Source: Motiliproteus sp036960175
GTDB lineage: Bacteria > Pseudomonadota > Gammaproteobacteria > Pseudomonadales > Balneatricaceae
Direction of reading: 5' to 3'
DNA length: 64,000 nt
Assembly (NCBI GenBank): GCA_036960175.1
Contig: JBALWH010000016.1
Location: forward strand, 1 to 64,000
The translations under genes and the position numbers were made by a program. Below the pieces are notes generated by a model. The model did no database searches and was not told where the DNA came from. It saw only the letters and a program-made list of their open reading frames with translations. Each line of letters starts with the position of its first letter. Positions within the stretch are counted from its first letter, which is position 1. This document shows, piece by piece, positions 1 to 8,365 of the stretch.

Positions 1-20
1 CAAGCGCCTCATTCGAAGAA

Positions 21-50
21 AGGGCTACCCATTGGGTGGCCCTTTTTTTT
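21..50 (+). terminator. Intrinsic terminator at left edge
   Basis: A 10-bp stem (AGGGCTACCC with GGGTGGCCCT, one G-T pair, loop ATT) is followed by eight T residues. It has the standard form of a rho-independent terminator on the plus strand and probably ends a gene lying left of the window. Confidence 0.8.
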
Positions 51-185
51 ATGCCCCGCGTTTATAGTCAGATGCCTGTGTTAGGCAAACTTCAACCTCC
101 TATCAGTAACTATATCGGCTTAAGTACCCCATAGGCGCTCTCTGCAAAATTCTTACATCGAGCGACACAACCGAACGATCAGATA

Positions 186-401
186 CAGCTGGGTCAGCAG
201 CACCTATTCGAAACACTGGAGGAAGTACAAGATTATACAACGCAGTGGCTTTGGTTTTACAATCATGAGCGACCGCACAAAGCTTACGGGTATCAAGCCT
301 CCGCTGATGTTCGCTTAACCTCTACTTTTGATGTCCGCTTGAAAAGGGAGGATTACCTGGGGGCTGTCGATAGATTAGACATAAAGGAAAAAGGGCCCTA
401 A
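186..401 (+). pseudogene. IS3-family transposase (OrfB) C-terminal remnant
   Basis: The frame ending in TAA at 399-401 reads LFETLEEVQDYTTQWLWFYN followed by HERPHKAYGY, the typical extreme C-terminus of IS3-family integrase-type transposases. Upstream, the frame stays open only to about position 135 and the rest of the transposase (HTH part, first two D residues of the DDE triad) is absent. No matching IS end or target duplication is visible. This is an inactive scar of an old insertion, and the exact IS group cannot be told from 70 residues. Confidence 0.65.
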
Positions 402-421
402 ACCTTCTAGGTTTGGGCCCT
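388..421 (-). terminator. Strong intrinsic terminator, minus strand
   Basis: The arms AGGGCCC and GGGCCCT, followed inward by AAACCT and AGGTTT with one bulged base, form a long hairpin. On the minus strand it runs into TTTTT (A residues at 388-392 on the plus strand). It lies about 230 bp beyond the end of the ankyrin gene and would stop transcription of the minus-strand genes before the IS remnant. It overlaps the stop codon of the transposase remnant. Confidence 0.75.
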
Positions 422-650
422 ATAGCGAGGTGGATTGCGCGTTGCGATTCCTTGCACCCGAGCTGCTATCCCTGTCAGCTATCAGATCCTTCTGATAACC
501 TCGCGAGCTAAGTATGCGTTTTTTATAGCGACTCTTTATATAGGTGAAATTCCTATTTTTGCCTTGTTTTCTTATACGGTCGCTCAAAAATTGGAACTCA
601 TATTGTCTTCTGAAACATAAATAGAGGGTATCTCTGTTGGGCTGCTTAGG
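422..650. other. Intergenic stretch without a supported gene
   Basis: A 61-codon open frame exists here but has no ribosome binding site, family resemblance or gene neighbours. I see no RNA gene or repeat. Confidence 0.5.
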
Positions 651-2021
651 TTAGAGAATTCCATGTTTTTGAAGGGATTGAATGAATTCTGGTTTACCTT
701 TTAATTGCTCTAGTAATAGTTGACTGGTATCAACATTATTTTCTATTAGTAACTCAAACAGCTGCAAATGGTTTTTAGATAAGCTGAGATCGAGAATGCT
801 TCGACCTTTCATATCTTGCTGGTTAAGTGAGGCACCGGCCTGTATCAGTAGTTGTATACTCTCCCAATAGCGGCTGATGTTTTTTCCTATCATGCCTGAT
901 AAAGGAGTTTCACCTTCGTTGTTTATTGGGTCGAGTTCGGCGCCTGCCTTGAGCAAATACTGGGTGATGTCGGTAGCGTGCTGAGCTGCATAATGAAGGG
1001 CTGTCATGCCGTTGTTGGTTTTAAGATTTATATCGCCTCCTTTTTGGATCAGCAGTCTAATTAATGCCAGGTTTGTTGATCGACTGGCCGTAATTAGCGG
1101 TGTTCTTCCAATTCTGTCGCGTGCATTAATCGATGCTCCTTTCTCCAGCAGGTACTTAACTGTTTCCAGTTGTCCTTGCTTTGTAGCGCGGTGTAACGGG
1201 GTTTGCCATAGTAGGTCAGAGGTGGCAACTGAAGCGCCGTTTTCGAGCAACAGTTTGACATGTAATATTAGGCCTTTTTCAGCAGCAATATGAATGGGCG
1301 AGCCGCCAAAATCTGACCGAGACTTTGCGGTTAGTGGGGCTTTAACTTCAATCAAATATTTTACTAAGGCTAAGTGATTATTGTGAACGGCCCAGTGAAG
1401 AGCTGTTCGACCTCGGGATTGATCTCGGATGTCTGTTGCTTCTAAAAGAAATATATCCGGCTTGCATTCTTGTATGTACGAAATTTTTCCAAATTCTGCG
1501 GCGCTTATAAAATCCGTTGCTTTGCACTGGCTTCGGCTGTGCACTACTTTTTCCATATCGATTAGAACACGTTCTTTCGATCTTATTTTTGCTGAAAGAC
1601 TATGACTAGAATCAGCTGCAGAAACGCCCATCTGCCCGTCAGAGGTTTTGCTAGTAGTCTGTGGTAGCAATTGCTCTATTTTCATCACTTTGTTTTTTGG
1701 TTCTGACTGTAACTCAGCGACTGGCAATTGATGTGGAGCTTTTGTTATTTTTGGGATTTTTTCTTTAGCCACTCGGCGAGCAGCTGGTAGCTTGATGTCA
1801 TTGTTGGTTGTTTCGATCTTGTTTTTTTCAGCGGTGGGTGGGGATGCCTGCTGTGGTTTGTTATCCGCTTGCGCTTTTTCTTGTTCAAGAATGGCCTGTA
1901 TGCATTCTTTAGTGAATACAACCTCTCCATTTCTTTCGCAACTCTCTAAGGCAAGTGCTTTAACAGGGGCTAGCAGGCATAGTGTCAAACCAACAAAGTG
2001 GCGCGATTTAGTAAACAGCAT
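651..2021 (-). CDS. Secreted or periplasmic ankyrin-repeat protein
   Basis: This 456-residue protein begins with a Sec signal peptide (residues about 1-25, cut after a KALAL-type stretch) and a short region with two cysteines around residues 28-40. A polar, low-complexity linker follows to about residue 170. The C-terminal 270 residues are ankyrin repeats, with recurring GRTALHWA, GGSPIHIAA, WQTPLHRA, GRTPLITA and GMTALHYAA starts, so about seven repeats. Ankyrin domains bind proteins; no enzyme motif is visible. It starts 18 bp after the stop of the TAXI gene and is probably co-transcribed with it, so a role alongside that membrane-anchored binding protein is possible but only inferred. Confidence 0.85.
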   Translation of the reverse strand: MLFTKSRHFVGLTLCLLAPVKALALESCERNGEVVFTKECIQAILEQEKAQADNKPQQASPPTAEKNKIETTNNDIKLPAARRVAKEKIPKITKAPHQLPVAELQSEPKNKVMKIEQLLPQTTSKTSDGQMGVSAADSSHSLSAKIRSKERVLIDMEKVVHSRSQCKATDFISAAEFGKISYIQECKPDIFLLEATDIRDQSRGRTALHWAVHNNHLALVKYLIEVKAPLTAKSRSDFGGSPIHIAAEKGLILHVKLLLENGASVATSDLLWQTPLHRATKQGQLETVKYLLEKGASINARDRIGRTPLITASRSTNLALIRLLIQKGGDINLKTNNGMTALHYAAQHATDITQYLLKAGAELDPINNEGETPLSGMIGKNISRYWESIQLLIQAGASLNQQDMKGRSILDLSLSKNHLQLFELLIENNVDTSQLLLEQLKGKPEFIQSLQKHGIL

Positions 2022-2039
2022 GGCTTCTTGTATCTTCCG

Positions 2040-3347
2040 CTAGGCGTCGTAATTAATAATAATGCGCTCTAATCGTTCGCGAATCAGGCGAATGTGTAAG
2101 CGTAGATTGTACTGAGTATCGGCATAGGATTTTGGCACTACAACCTGCATGACATCCTTTTCAATGGCGATCAACTCATTCAGAAGTTGCTTTGCTTGCT
2201 CTATATCGTCGATGCCTTCTGCGCGAAAATCCAATGAGCGAAGCTGATCGTACCAGCGATAGATACGTGACCTGACCCGCCAGCGATAGGTAGGAGGAAG
2301 TACTTTAGCCAGAGGGATCATTAATGTCAGGAGCGGCACTAGCATGACAATAAGGCGATCAACAAGGTTGGCCATCCAAAAGGGCATAAAGCGCTGTAAA
2401 AATGGAGGGCCTGATTTCAGAAAACGTTCGGCATCTTCATGAATGGGATAGTCCGTAAATTTTGCTGATGGGAACTGACCAATATCTTCGAATATGCCAC
2501 CTTCACTATGGATCTTAGTGGCTGCTTGTAGCATCAATGTTGCCAATGCAGGATGAAAGTCTTCTCGTACCACTAGGGTGGCGGCTGGTGCAATTAAAGT
2601 GACATCGTGATTCGGGATGTTTTTTTCCATGTCGGCTATTCCTGCTGGAAGAGTGACGCTGGAAAGAAATCTGTGCAATTTTGTATAAGCGGCGGCACGC
2701 TCAAAGCTGAATAACTTTATACCAGGTGCTTTTAGCAATTCCTTGACCACCGGTGATTTGGCGCTGGTGACGGAAAAGAAAGCATCAATGTCGCCATTCA
2801 GTAATGCTGTTGCTGCTTCATTTCCGGATAACGACAGAAATTCTGCGTTTCCAAGGTTAATACCGTTGTCGGCTAATAGCTGTAGGGCCACTGCGCGGGT
2901 ACCGCTGCCGGGCTTTCCGATAGCCAAGCGTTGATTAGATAGACCGGAGAGGCGTTCAAAATTAATGTCTTGTTGATAAAAGATCCAGAGTGGCTCGAAA
3001 TAGAGGCTGCCAAGGGACTGCAGTGATATGCCATCCGGTTTTGGAATGCCGCCCTGGACGAAGGCCATATCTACCTTTCCTTCGCGAAGTAGTTGAAGAT
3101 TTTCTACTGAGCCTTCACTGCTGATAACGTTTAAATCTATACCCTGCTGTTGAAGGGACTCTTTGTATTCAGTGGCAAACTGGTAATAGGCATTTTTAGG
3201 GTTGCCGGTGGCAATGCTGATGGACGTTGGCGGTGCGGGTTCAACAAATTGATAAGCAAGGACAAATCCTAGCAGCACCAATGCTAACCCAGAGCCATAA
3301 AATAAAAATGATTCTTTTCGGTGGTGCTGTTGCAGCTCTTTGCTCAT
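2040..3347 (-). CDS. Membrane-anchored TAXI-family solute-binding protein
   Basis: The 435-residue protein has an N-terminal membrane helix (about residues 14-36) and then a TAXI-type TRAP binding domain (about 40-310: SIATGNPKNAYYQFA, SEGSVENLQLLREG, AIGKPGSGTRAVALQLL). A second membrane helix (about 330-350) and a charged C-terminal tail of about 85 residues follow. Ordinary TAXI proteins are free periplasmic proteins of about 320-340 residues; here the binding domain is tethered at both ends with a cytoplasmic tail. No TRAP permease gene is adjacent, so it may be a sensor or may serve a permease elsewhere. An ankyrin protein follows 18 bp downstream. Confidence 0.85.
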   Translation of the reverse strand: MSKELQQHHRKESFLFYGSGLALVLLGFVLAYQFVEPAPPTSISIATGNPKNAYYQFATEYKESLQQQGIDLNVISSEGSVENLQLLREGKVDMAFVQGGIPKPDGISLQSLGSLYFEPLWIFYQQDINFERLSGLSNQRLAIGKPGSGTRAVALQLLADNGINLGNAEFLSLSGNEAATALLNGDIDAFFSVTSAKSPVVKELLKAPGIKLFSFERAAAYTKLHRFLSSVTLPAGIADMEKNIPNHDVTLIAPAATLVVREDFHPALATLMLQAATKIHSEGGIFEDIGQFPSAKFTDYPIHEDAERFLKSGPPFLQRFMPFWMANLVDRLIVMLVPLLTLMIPLAKVLPPTYRWRVRSRIYRWYDQLRSLDFRAEGIDDIEQAKQLLNELIAIEKDVMQVVVPKSYADTQYNLRLHIRLIRERLERIIINYDA

Positions 3348-3432
3348 ATTATCAATCGCTTTTTTCTTATGAATTATCGGTACTTTCTGTTGATAATCAA
3401 TAGATAAAGATTATTTGTTTTGTTCTGGGCAT

Positions 3433-3465
3433 AAAAAAAGGCCGTAACCCGAAGGCTACGACCTT
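3433..3465 (-). terminator. Intrinsic terminator of mdh
   Basis: A 12-bp stem (AAGGTCGTAGCC with GGTTACGGCCTT, loop TTCG, read on the minus strand) is followed by a run of T residues. It lies 20 bp beyond the mdh stop codon. Confidence 0.9.
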
Positions 3466-3485
3466 ATTGACGCAGAGAAGAGGTC

Positions 3486-4466
3486 TTAAGAGAACAGATG
3501 CTTAACAGCGTCGCGCTCTTCAGATAGCTCTTGCTCAGTCGCAGTCATTTTCTCACGGCTGAATTCGCTGATTTCCAGACCTTGAACGATTTCGTATTTG
3601 CCGTCCTTACAGGTGCATGGGAAGGAGTAGATCAAGCCTTCGGCAATGCCGTAGCTGCCATCGCTAGGAATGCCCATAGAAACCCAGTCGCCTTCTGCGG
3701 TACCCAGTGCCCAGGTGCGCATGTGGTCAACTGCTGCGTTAGCTGCAGAGGCCGCACTAGACAGGCCGCGAGCCTGAATGATAGCTGCGCCACGCTGCTG
3801 TACAACAGGGATAAACTCCTCTTTGTACCAGCTTTCTTCAACTAGGTCAGTAGCCGCAACACCGTCGATAGTGGTGGTGCTGATATCTGGGTACTGTGTA
3901 GCAGAGTGGTTACCCCAGATAGTGACTTTCTTAACGTCGGTGCAATGCTTGCCAGTCTTGTTGGCCAGCTGTGCAGCAGCACGGTTATGGTCCAGACGAG
4001 TCATAGCAGTGAAGTGACCAGGGTTCAGATCAGGAGCATTTTTCTGTGCGATCAAAGCGTTGGTGTTGGCTGGGTTGCCGACAACCAGAACTTTAACGTC
4101 ACGGCTAGCGTGATCGTTCAGAGCTTTGCCCTGTACGGAGAAGATAGCAGCGTTAGCTTCCAGTAGATCCTTGCGCTCCATGCCAGGTCCACGAGGACGT
4201 GCGCCTACCAGCAGTGCATAGTCAGCATCTTTGAATGCGACGCTAGGATCATCTGACTGGACAACGCTGTGCAGCAGGGGAAATGCACAGTCTTCAAGTT
4301 CCATAGCTACGCCTTTAAGGGCGTCTAGCGCAGGAGTAATCTCCAGTAATTGCAGGATGACAGGCTGATCATCACCGAGCATCTGTCCTGAGGCGATTCG
4401 AATCAGCAGAGAGTAGCTGATCTGACCGGCAGCACCAGTAACTGCAACGCGAACAGGTTGTTTCAT
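3486..4466 (-). CDS. mdh: Malate dehydrogenase
   Basis: This enzyme oxidises malate to oxaloacetate with NAD in the citric acid cycle, in the cytoplasm. The 326 residues match the LDH-like bacterial malate dehydrogenase family in length. Visible motifs are the nucleotide-binding GAAGQI at residues 11-16, the mobile substrate loop RPRGPGMERKDL, NPANTN, TRLDHNRA and the catalytic-histidine motif IWGNHSATQYPD. The start ATG follows an AAGGGGATATTCC leader with a good Shine-Dalgarno. The gene stands alone, with its own extended -10 promoter and a strong terminator. Confidence 0.97.
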   Translation of the reverse strand: MKQPVRVAVTGAAGQISYSLLIRIASGQMLGDDQPVILQLLEITPALDALKGVAMELEDCAFPLLHSVVQSDDPSVAFKDADYALLVGARPRGPGMERKDLLEANAAIFSVQGKALNDHASRDVKVLVVGNPANTNALIAQKNAPDLNPGHFTAMTRLDHNRAAAQLANKTGKHCTDVKKVTIWGNHSATQYPDISTTTIDGVAATDLVEESWYKEEFIPVVQQRGAAIIQARGLSSAASAANAAVDHMRTWALGTAEGDWVSMGIPSDGSYGIAEGLIYSFPCTCKDGKYEIVQGLEISEFSREKMTATEQELSEERDAVKHLFS

Positions 4467-4537
4467 GGAATATCCCCTTAATTGTTTTGTGTGATAGAAC
4501 CCGACCTTTAGGACTGATTCCGAAAAAGAGTGGCAGG

Positions 4538-4573
4538 ATTATAGCAGCAAATTTGTTTATGTTGCTATGCAAC
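4538..4573 (-). promoter_or_regulatory. Candidate mdh promoter with adjacent palindrome
   Basis: On the minus strand TGC-TATAAT (4538-4546) is an extended -10 element about 70 bp upstream of the mdh start. No good -35 hexamer is present, which fits an extended -10 promoter. A 5-3-5 inverted repeat, GTTGC-TAT-GCAAC, sits at 4561-4573, where a regulator could overlap the polymerase. Promoter function is inferred. Confidence 0.45.
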
Positions 4574-4588
4574 CTATGGCGTCTACTA

Positions 4589-4630
4589 CCAATGTTTAGT
4601 CCGGCAGAATTGTGCCGGGCAAAACATTGG
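4589..4630. repeat. Long inverted repeat between mdh and the kinase-FGE gene
   Basis: The outer arms CCAATGTTT (4589-4597) and AAACATTGG (4622-4630) enclose inner arms CCGGCA and TGCCGG. This gives a strong hairpin 31 bp beyond the stop of the kinase-FGE gene. No T-run follows on either strand, so it is either a terminator that does not rely on a U-tract, an mRNA-stabilising hairpin or a protein-binding site. Confidence 0.5.
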
Positions 4631-4660
4631 GATAAGTCAGTTAGTAGATGTTTGAATTAG

Positions 4661-6724
4661 CTATTCCAGATCTAATGCGAGGCGGAACCCCCAGCTATTA
4701 CGGCTGGAGTTAGGTGGATGGCGGTATCGACTGGCAGAGCGAATCAGGCGGGAAATATCGTACCAAGATCCTCCCCGCATAACACGGTAGTTACACTGGC
4801 CAACATTCCAGCTAGCTCCATCTGTGGGGGCTTCGCGGTAGTTTTCATTGTAACAGTCTGCCACCCACTCGTAGACATTGCCATTCATGTCATAGAGCCC
4901 AAAAGGGTTGGCCTTAAAGCTGCCAACGGGGGCTGGCTGGTTACTGTCAAAGGGACTGCCGCAATCGTCGCATGCCGCTTTATTTAGACCCTTGTCATTG
5001 CCCCACCAAAATGCGGTATTAGTGCCAGCACGAGCGCTGTATTCCCATTCTGCTTCTGTCGGTAAGCGATAGGCTAGGCCTGTTTTTCGGCGCAGCCAGT
5101 CTGCGTAGGCATTGGCATCGTTCCAGCTGATATTTATGACGGGGCGATTACCTCTACCCCAGTCATCGTCTTCCGGCAGCGTGCGGCCGGAATCAAGGGC
5201 GAAAAGATCATAGTCGCTAAAGGTGACTTCATGCTGGGATAGGGCGAAGGGGTGGCGGATCTTTATTTCGTGTGCAGGTAACTCATTGTCATCCCCGCGA
5301 CGGTTTAGATCTCCCATCATATATTTTCCTGAAGGGATCACCACCATATTGGGTCCATAGACATCTTTGATTATCTCGTCTTTGAACACAGCTCCCGGCG
5401 CGAAGCCAGATTGGGATTGTGTTGCATTGGCAGAAGCTTGTTGAGTCTGGGATTCTGTCACCGCCACAGATCTGGGGCGAGTGCGCTGTTCTGTTTGTTT
5501 GGTTAACCTTACCTTGTAGCTATTCAGCTGATCGCCTAAGGCGTTGATCAGTGCGGGGTCTTCCCCGTTGGCCTGGAGTTCGGTAAATAGGCTGCTCAGG
5601 GCGACTTTGTTTTCTGGGTTTGGAGGCAGAGCCAGCAGCGATTGTATTTCGGTAACTTGAGTGATTAATCGCTGATGTTGGTTGTTGGCCTGATGGTTTG
5701 CGGTGAAGTAGCCAATAGCTATGCCGATGAGGAAGGTCGACACTGCCGTTGCTAGTGTAGTGAACGATAAGTTGGAGGTGGATGAAATTAGCGGAGTCTT
5801 TTTTCCACTTTTGAGGGAGCTGAGAGTTGTATTTTCTACCTGCTGTATTGATGTTTTTTGCGGGGCTGCATTAGGTGAAAACAGGTCCTGTAATAGTTGG
5901 CTGGCGCTCGCTGGGCGGTCTCCGGGATTGTCGGAAAGCGCCGGTTTTAAATGTTCCCATTGTTCTTGGGACATCTGTCGAGGTGGCTCTAGGGAATCAG
6001 CTTCTCTGTCTTCTATTGGTTGTTCTGGATTGAACGGAGGGTGGCCACTGAATAATTGATAGATCAGGCAGGCAAAGGAAAAAATATCAGCGCTATTAGA
6101 TAGCGGTAAGTGGTCAAAGGCCTCGGGAGCGTGAAACTCGGTATTAAGAATACGCATGCCTTGCAGTTGGATTTGCTGCAGCAGGGGTTGTCTAAAGGCA
6201 AAATTAACCAGTTTGGCCCCGGATTTTGGGGTGATGATGATGTTCCAAGGTGTCAGATCACCATGGCTGATCTTCTTCTTATGGGCATAATCCAGCGCTT
6301 TTGCAATCTGGCTCAGAATAATGCGGGATTTCTCAACAGTGAGCTGTTGGTAGCCATCTTCTAATAATATTCTTGCCAGGCTGCGGGTATTTATCGGTTC
6401 CATGGCAACAAATAACCAGCCCTCTCGGCTCATAAAATAGCCGTAGGTTTTGGCGATATGTTGCATATCTAGCTGCTTGCAGTGAGTCACCTGAGTTTTA
6501 AACAGCTCTAGAGACTTGCCCTTAAGCAGTATAGGATTGACGATTTCCAAGGCGACCTTTTCAGGGTCCTTGTCCTTTTCTGCAGTGGACAAATCATGGG
6601 CATGCCAAACCTGCCCAATGGGACTGTTACTAACCGGTTTAAGCAGCTGGAACTGGTGGTGCTCCGGGCCCAATACCATGCCCTTACGCAGTGACGTAAA
6701 ATCCAGTGGAAACGCTTCTGCCAT
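4661..6724 (-). CDS. Predicted pseudokinase fused to FGE-sulfatase domain
   Basis: This 687-residue, probably membrane-anchored protein has an N-terminal Ser/Thr-kinase fold (about residues 25-285), a linker, one membrane helix (about 318-340), a helical polar stretch and a C-terminal FGE-sulfatase (formylglycine-generating-enzyme-like) domain (about 445-687: RLPTEAEWEYSARAG, NVYEWVADC, RVMRGGSW, GFRLAL). Key kinase residues are changed: no GxGxxG loop, the beta-3 lysine is E60 (VALE), and DFG is NFA at 174-176. D156 and N161 of HGDLTPWN remain. The C-terminal domain lacks the paired cysteines after RGGSW that active FGE uses. Both halves may therefore act as binding or scaffold modules. It is encoded between kdsA and mdh. 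Confidence 0.85.
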   Translation of the reverse strand: MAEAFPLDFTSLRKGMVLGPEHHQFQLLKPVSNSPIGQVWHAHDLSTAEKDKDPEKVALEIVNPILLKGKSLELFKTQVTHCKQLDMQHIAKTYGYFMSREGWLFVAMEPINTRSLARILLEDGYQQLTVEKSRIILSQIAKALDYAHKKKISHGDLTPWNIIITPKSGAKLVNFAFRQPLLQQIQLQGMRILNTEFHAPEAFDHLPLSNSADIFSFACLIYQLFSGHPPFNPEQPIEDREADSLEPPRQMSQEQWEHLKPALSDNPGDRPASASQLLQDLFSPNAAPQKTSIQQVENTTLSSLKSGKKTPLISSTSNLSFTTLATAVSTFLIGIAIGYFTANHQANNQHQRLITQVTEIQSLLALPPNPENKVALSSLFTELQANGEDPALINALGDQLNSYKVRLTKQTEQRTRPRSVAVTESQTQQASANATQSQSGFAPGAVFKDEIIKDVYGPNMVVIPSGKYMMGDLNRRGDDNELPAHEIKIRHPFALSQHEVTFSDYDLFALDSGRTLPEDDDWGRGNRPVINISWNDANAYADWLRRKTGLAYRLPTEAEWEYSARAGTNTAFWWGNDKGLNKAACDDCGSPFDSNQPAPVGSFKANPFGLYDMNGNVYEWVADCYNENYREAPTDGASWNVGQCNYRVMRGGSWYDISRLIRSASRYRHPPNSSRNSWGFRLALDLE

Positions 6725-6848
6725 CGAATTTCCTTTATTATCAGACAGCTACTTCACAAATATAGATAGATCTTGTTGATAATAGACCTTCTTCAACTAT
6801 TCAGCCTGTTAATCTTTTGTTTAACATCTAGATTTTTAGTGAGGGCTG

Positions 6849-7691
6849 CTATTCGGTTATTAACGGTGGTAATGATTTTACTAAATCATCCATGGCCTTC
6901 ATTTGTTGCAGATAGGGTTCTAGTTTATCCAATGGCAGGGCGCAGGGGCCATCACACTTGGCTTCTTCTGGTTTGGGGTGCGCTTCCAGAAATAGTCCTG
7001 CTATGGATTGAGATAATCCAGCTCTTGATAGCTGGGCCGCTAAGGCTCTACGGCCGCCTGCTGAATCACTACGTCCCCCTGGCATTTGTAGTGCGTGGGT
7101 GGCGTCAAACATCAGCGGATAGCCAAATTCTTTCATGATCGAAAATCCGAGCATATCTACAACCAGGTTATTGTAGCCAAAGCTGCTACCTCGTTCGCAG
7201 AGAATCAGGCGGGAATTTCCGGCGTCTTCGCATTTCTTGAGGATGTGAGCCATCTCTTGCGGAGCTAGAAATTGCGCTTTTTTGATGTTGATAGCGGCAC
7301 CGGTTTTGGCCATGGCTACTACAAGGTCTGTTTGTCTGGACAGAAATGCCGGTAATTGGATGATGTCAGCAATTTCTGCAGCGGGAAGTGCCTGTTCGGG
7401 TTCATGCACATCAGTAATGATGGGTACTTGAAACTGGGTTTTGATTTCTTCCAGTATTTTCAACCCCTGATCGAGTCCTGGGCCGCGAAACGAAGAAATA
7501 GAGGAGCGGTTGGCCTTGTCGAAGGATGCCTTGAACACATAAGGAATGCCAAGGCGTTGGGTGACTTCTACGTAGTGTTCGGCAATTTTTAGAGCCAGAT
7601 CCCTGGATTCCAGAACGTTCATGCCGCCGAACAGAACAAAGGGAAGCTCATTAGAAATTTTGATAGTGCCAACTTCTACGGTTTTTTGCAT
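6849..7691 (-). CDS. kdsA: 3-deoxy-8-phosphooctulonate synthase
   Basis: KdsA condenses phosphoenolpyruvate with arabinose 5-phosphate to make KDO 8-phosphate for the lipopolysaccharide inner core, in the cytoplasm. The 280 residues are the usual family length. Family motifs visible are FVLFGGMNVLES, KASFDKANRSSISSFRGPG, TDVHEP, QLPAFLSRQTDL, NIKKAQFLAP, ERGSSFGYNNLVVDM, FDATHALQMPGG and EAHPKPEEAKCDGPCALPL. It is not next to pyrG or eno, its common partners in gammaproteobacteria, so the gene has been relocated relative to the textbook arrangement. Confidence 0.97.
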   Translation of the reverse strand: MQKTVEVGTIKISNELPFVLFGGMNVLESRDLALKIAEHYVEVTQRLGIPYVFKASFDKANRSSISSFRGPGLDQGLKILEEIKTQFQVPIITDVHEPEQALPAAEIADIIQLPAFLSRQTDLVVAMAKTGAAINIKKAQFLAPQEMAHILKKCEDAGNSRLILCERGSSFGYNNLVVDMLGFSIMKEFGYPLMFDATHALQMPGGRSDSAGGRRALAAQLSRAGLSQSIAGLFLEAHPKPEEAKCDGPCALPLDKLEPYLQQMKAMDDLVKSLPPLITE

Positions 7692-7806
7692 AACAGACTC
7701 TTAGATCCCTGGGTGGCAAATTTATGCTGACGCGGTTTCAGGCGTCTGGCGAATATTATAGGGGAGTAAGACGGTAGCGGATACAGTCGATTAAGGCGCG
7801 ATGGAG

Positions 7807-8223
7807 TCAAGAAACGGCTTTCGGAAAATGTCCAGCAAACTTGCTGATCCATTCAATAGCTGCTTGTTCAGGATCTAGCAGGCGGCCTTCATGTTCAAAA
7901 ATCCAGCGCTGGTAACAGTTGATGTGGCAGACCTGTTCCAGCATGCGCATTTGGTAGGCCTGTTGTGGGTCGATAAACACTAACCCCAGCTCATAATCGT
8001 TACCCACTAATCGTCGCCATATCACCTGAACTGTAGCGAAAAATTCAGGGCTTATCTGTGGAAGGGATAGTTTTAGCAGTCGGCCGACGGGAATTCTGTT
8101 CTGCCAGCGGCACCGAATCCCGCCATAACAGCGGGTTTTTGTGTTGTCCGTACCTAGATTCGATATCTCTAACTGAATAGGGACATGATTGGGGTGTTCT
8201 ATATACTGTTCCTGAGCTAGCAA
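7807..8223 (-). CDS. Degenerate PilZ-like domain protein
   Basis: The 138-residue protein has the layout of short single-domain PilZ proteins: an N-terminal EHPNHVPIQLE segment, a GG-containing turn (CYGGIRCRW), VGRLLKLSLP, then VQVIWRR and ELGLVFID strands and a helical tail. In c-di-GMP-binding PilZ domains the first segment carries RxxxR and the turn is D/NxSxxG. Here the arginines are replaced (EHPNHVP) and the turn lacks the D/N and S. The domain may not bind c-di-GMP or may act through protein contacts. The assignment rests on overall pattern, so other beta-barrel folds cannot be excluded. Confidence 0.6.
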   Translation of the reverse strand: MLAQEQYIEHPNHVPIQLEISNLGTDNTKTRCYGGIRCRWQNRIPVGRLLKLSLPQISPEFFATVQVIWRRLVGNDYELGLVFIDPQQAYQMRMLEQVCHINCYQRWIFEHEGRLLDPEQAAIEWISKFAGHFPKAVS

Positions 8224-8365
8224 CTCACTATCCTCGTTGATTAATGAGCTTATATTTAGGTTATCGGCTTCTAGGTTTTTTGTATTAAGGTTGTTAGCTG
8301 TCTATTTTTTCAACAATTACTATGGGTGAAGTGAATGTCGTTCAACTGCAGCGGGAGGTTCGTCA

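Noticed and set aside
435..620. Open frame of 61 codons on the plus strand
   Set aside because: No ribosome site, family resemblance or supporting context; it probably arises by chance after the IS remnant.
1006..1293. Plus-strand frame inside the ankyrin gene
   Set aside because: A shadow of the minus-strand ankyrin repeats.
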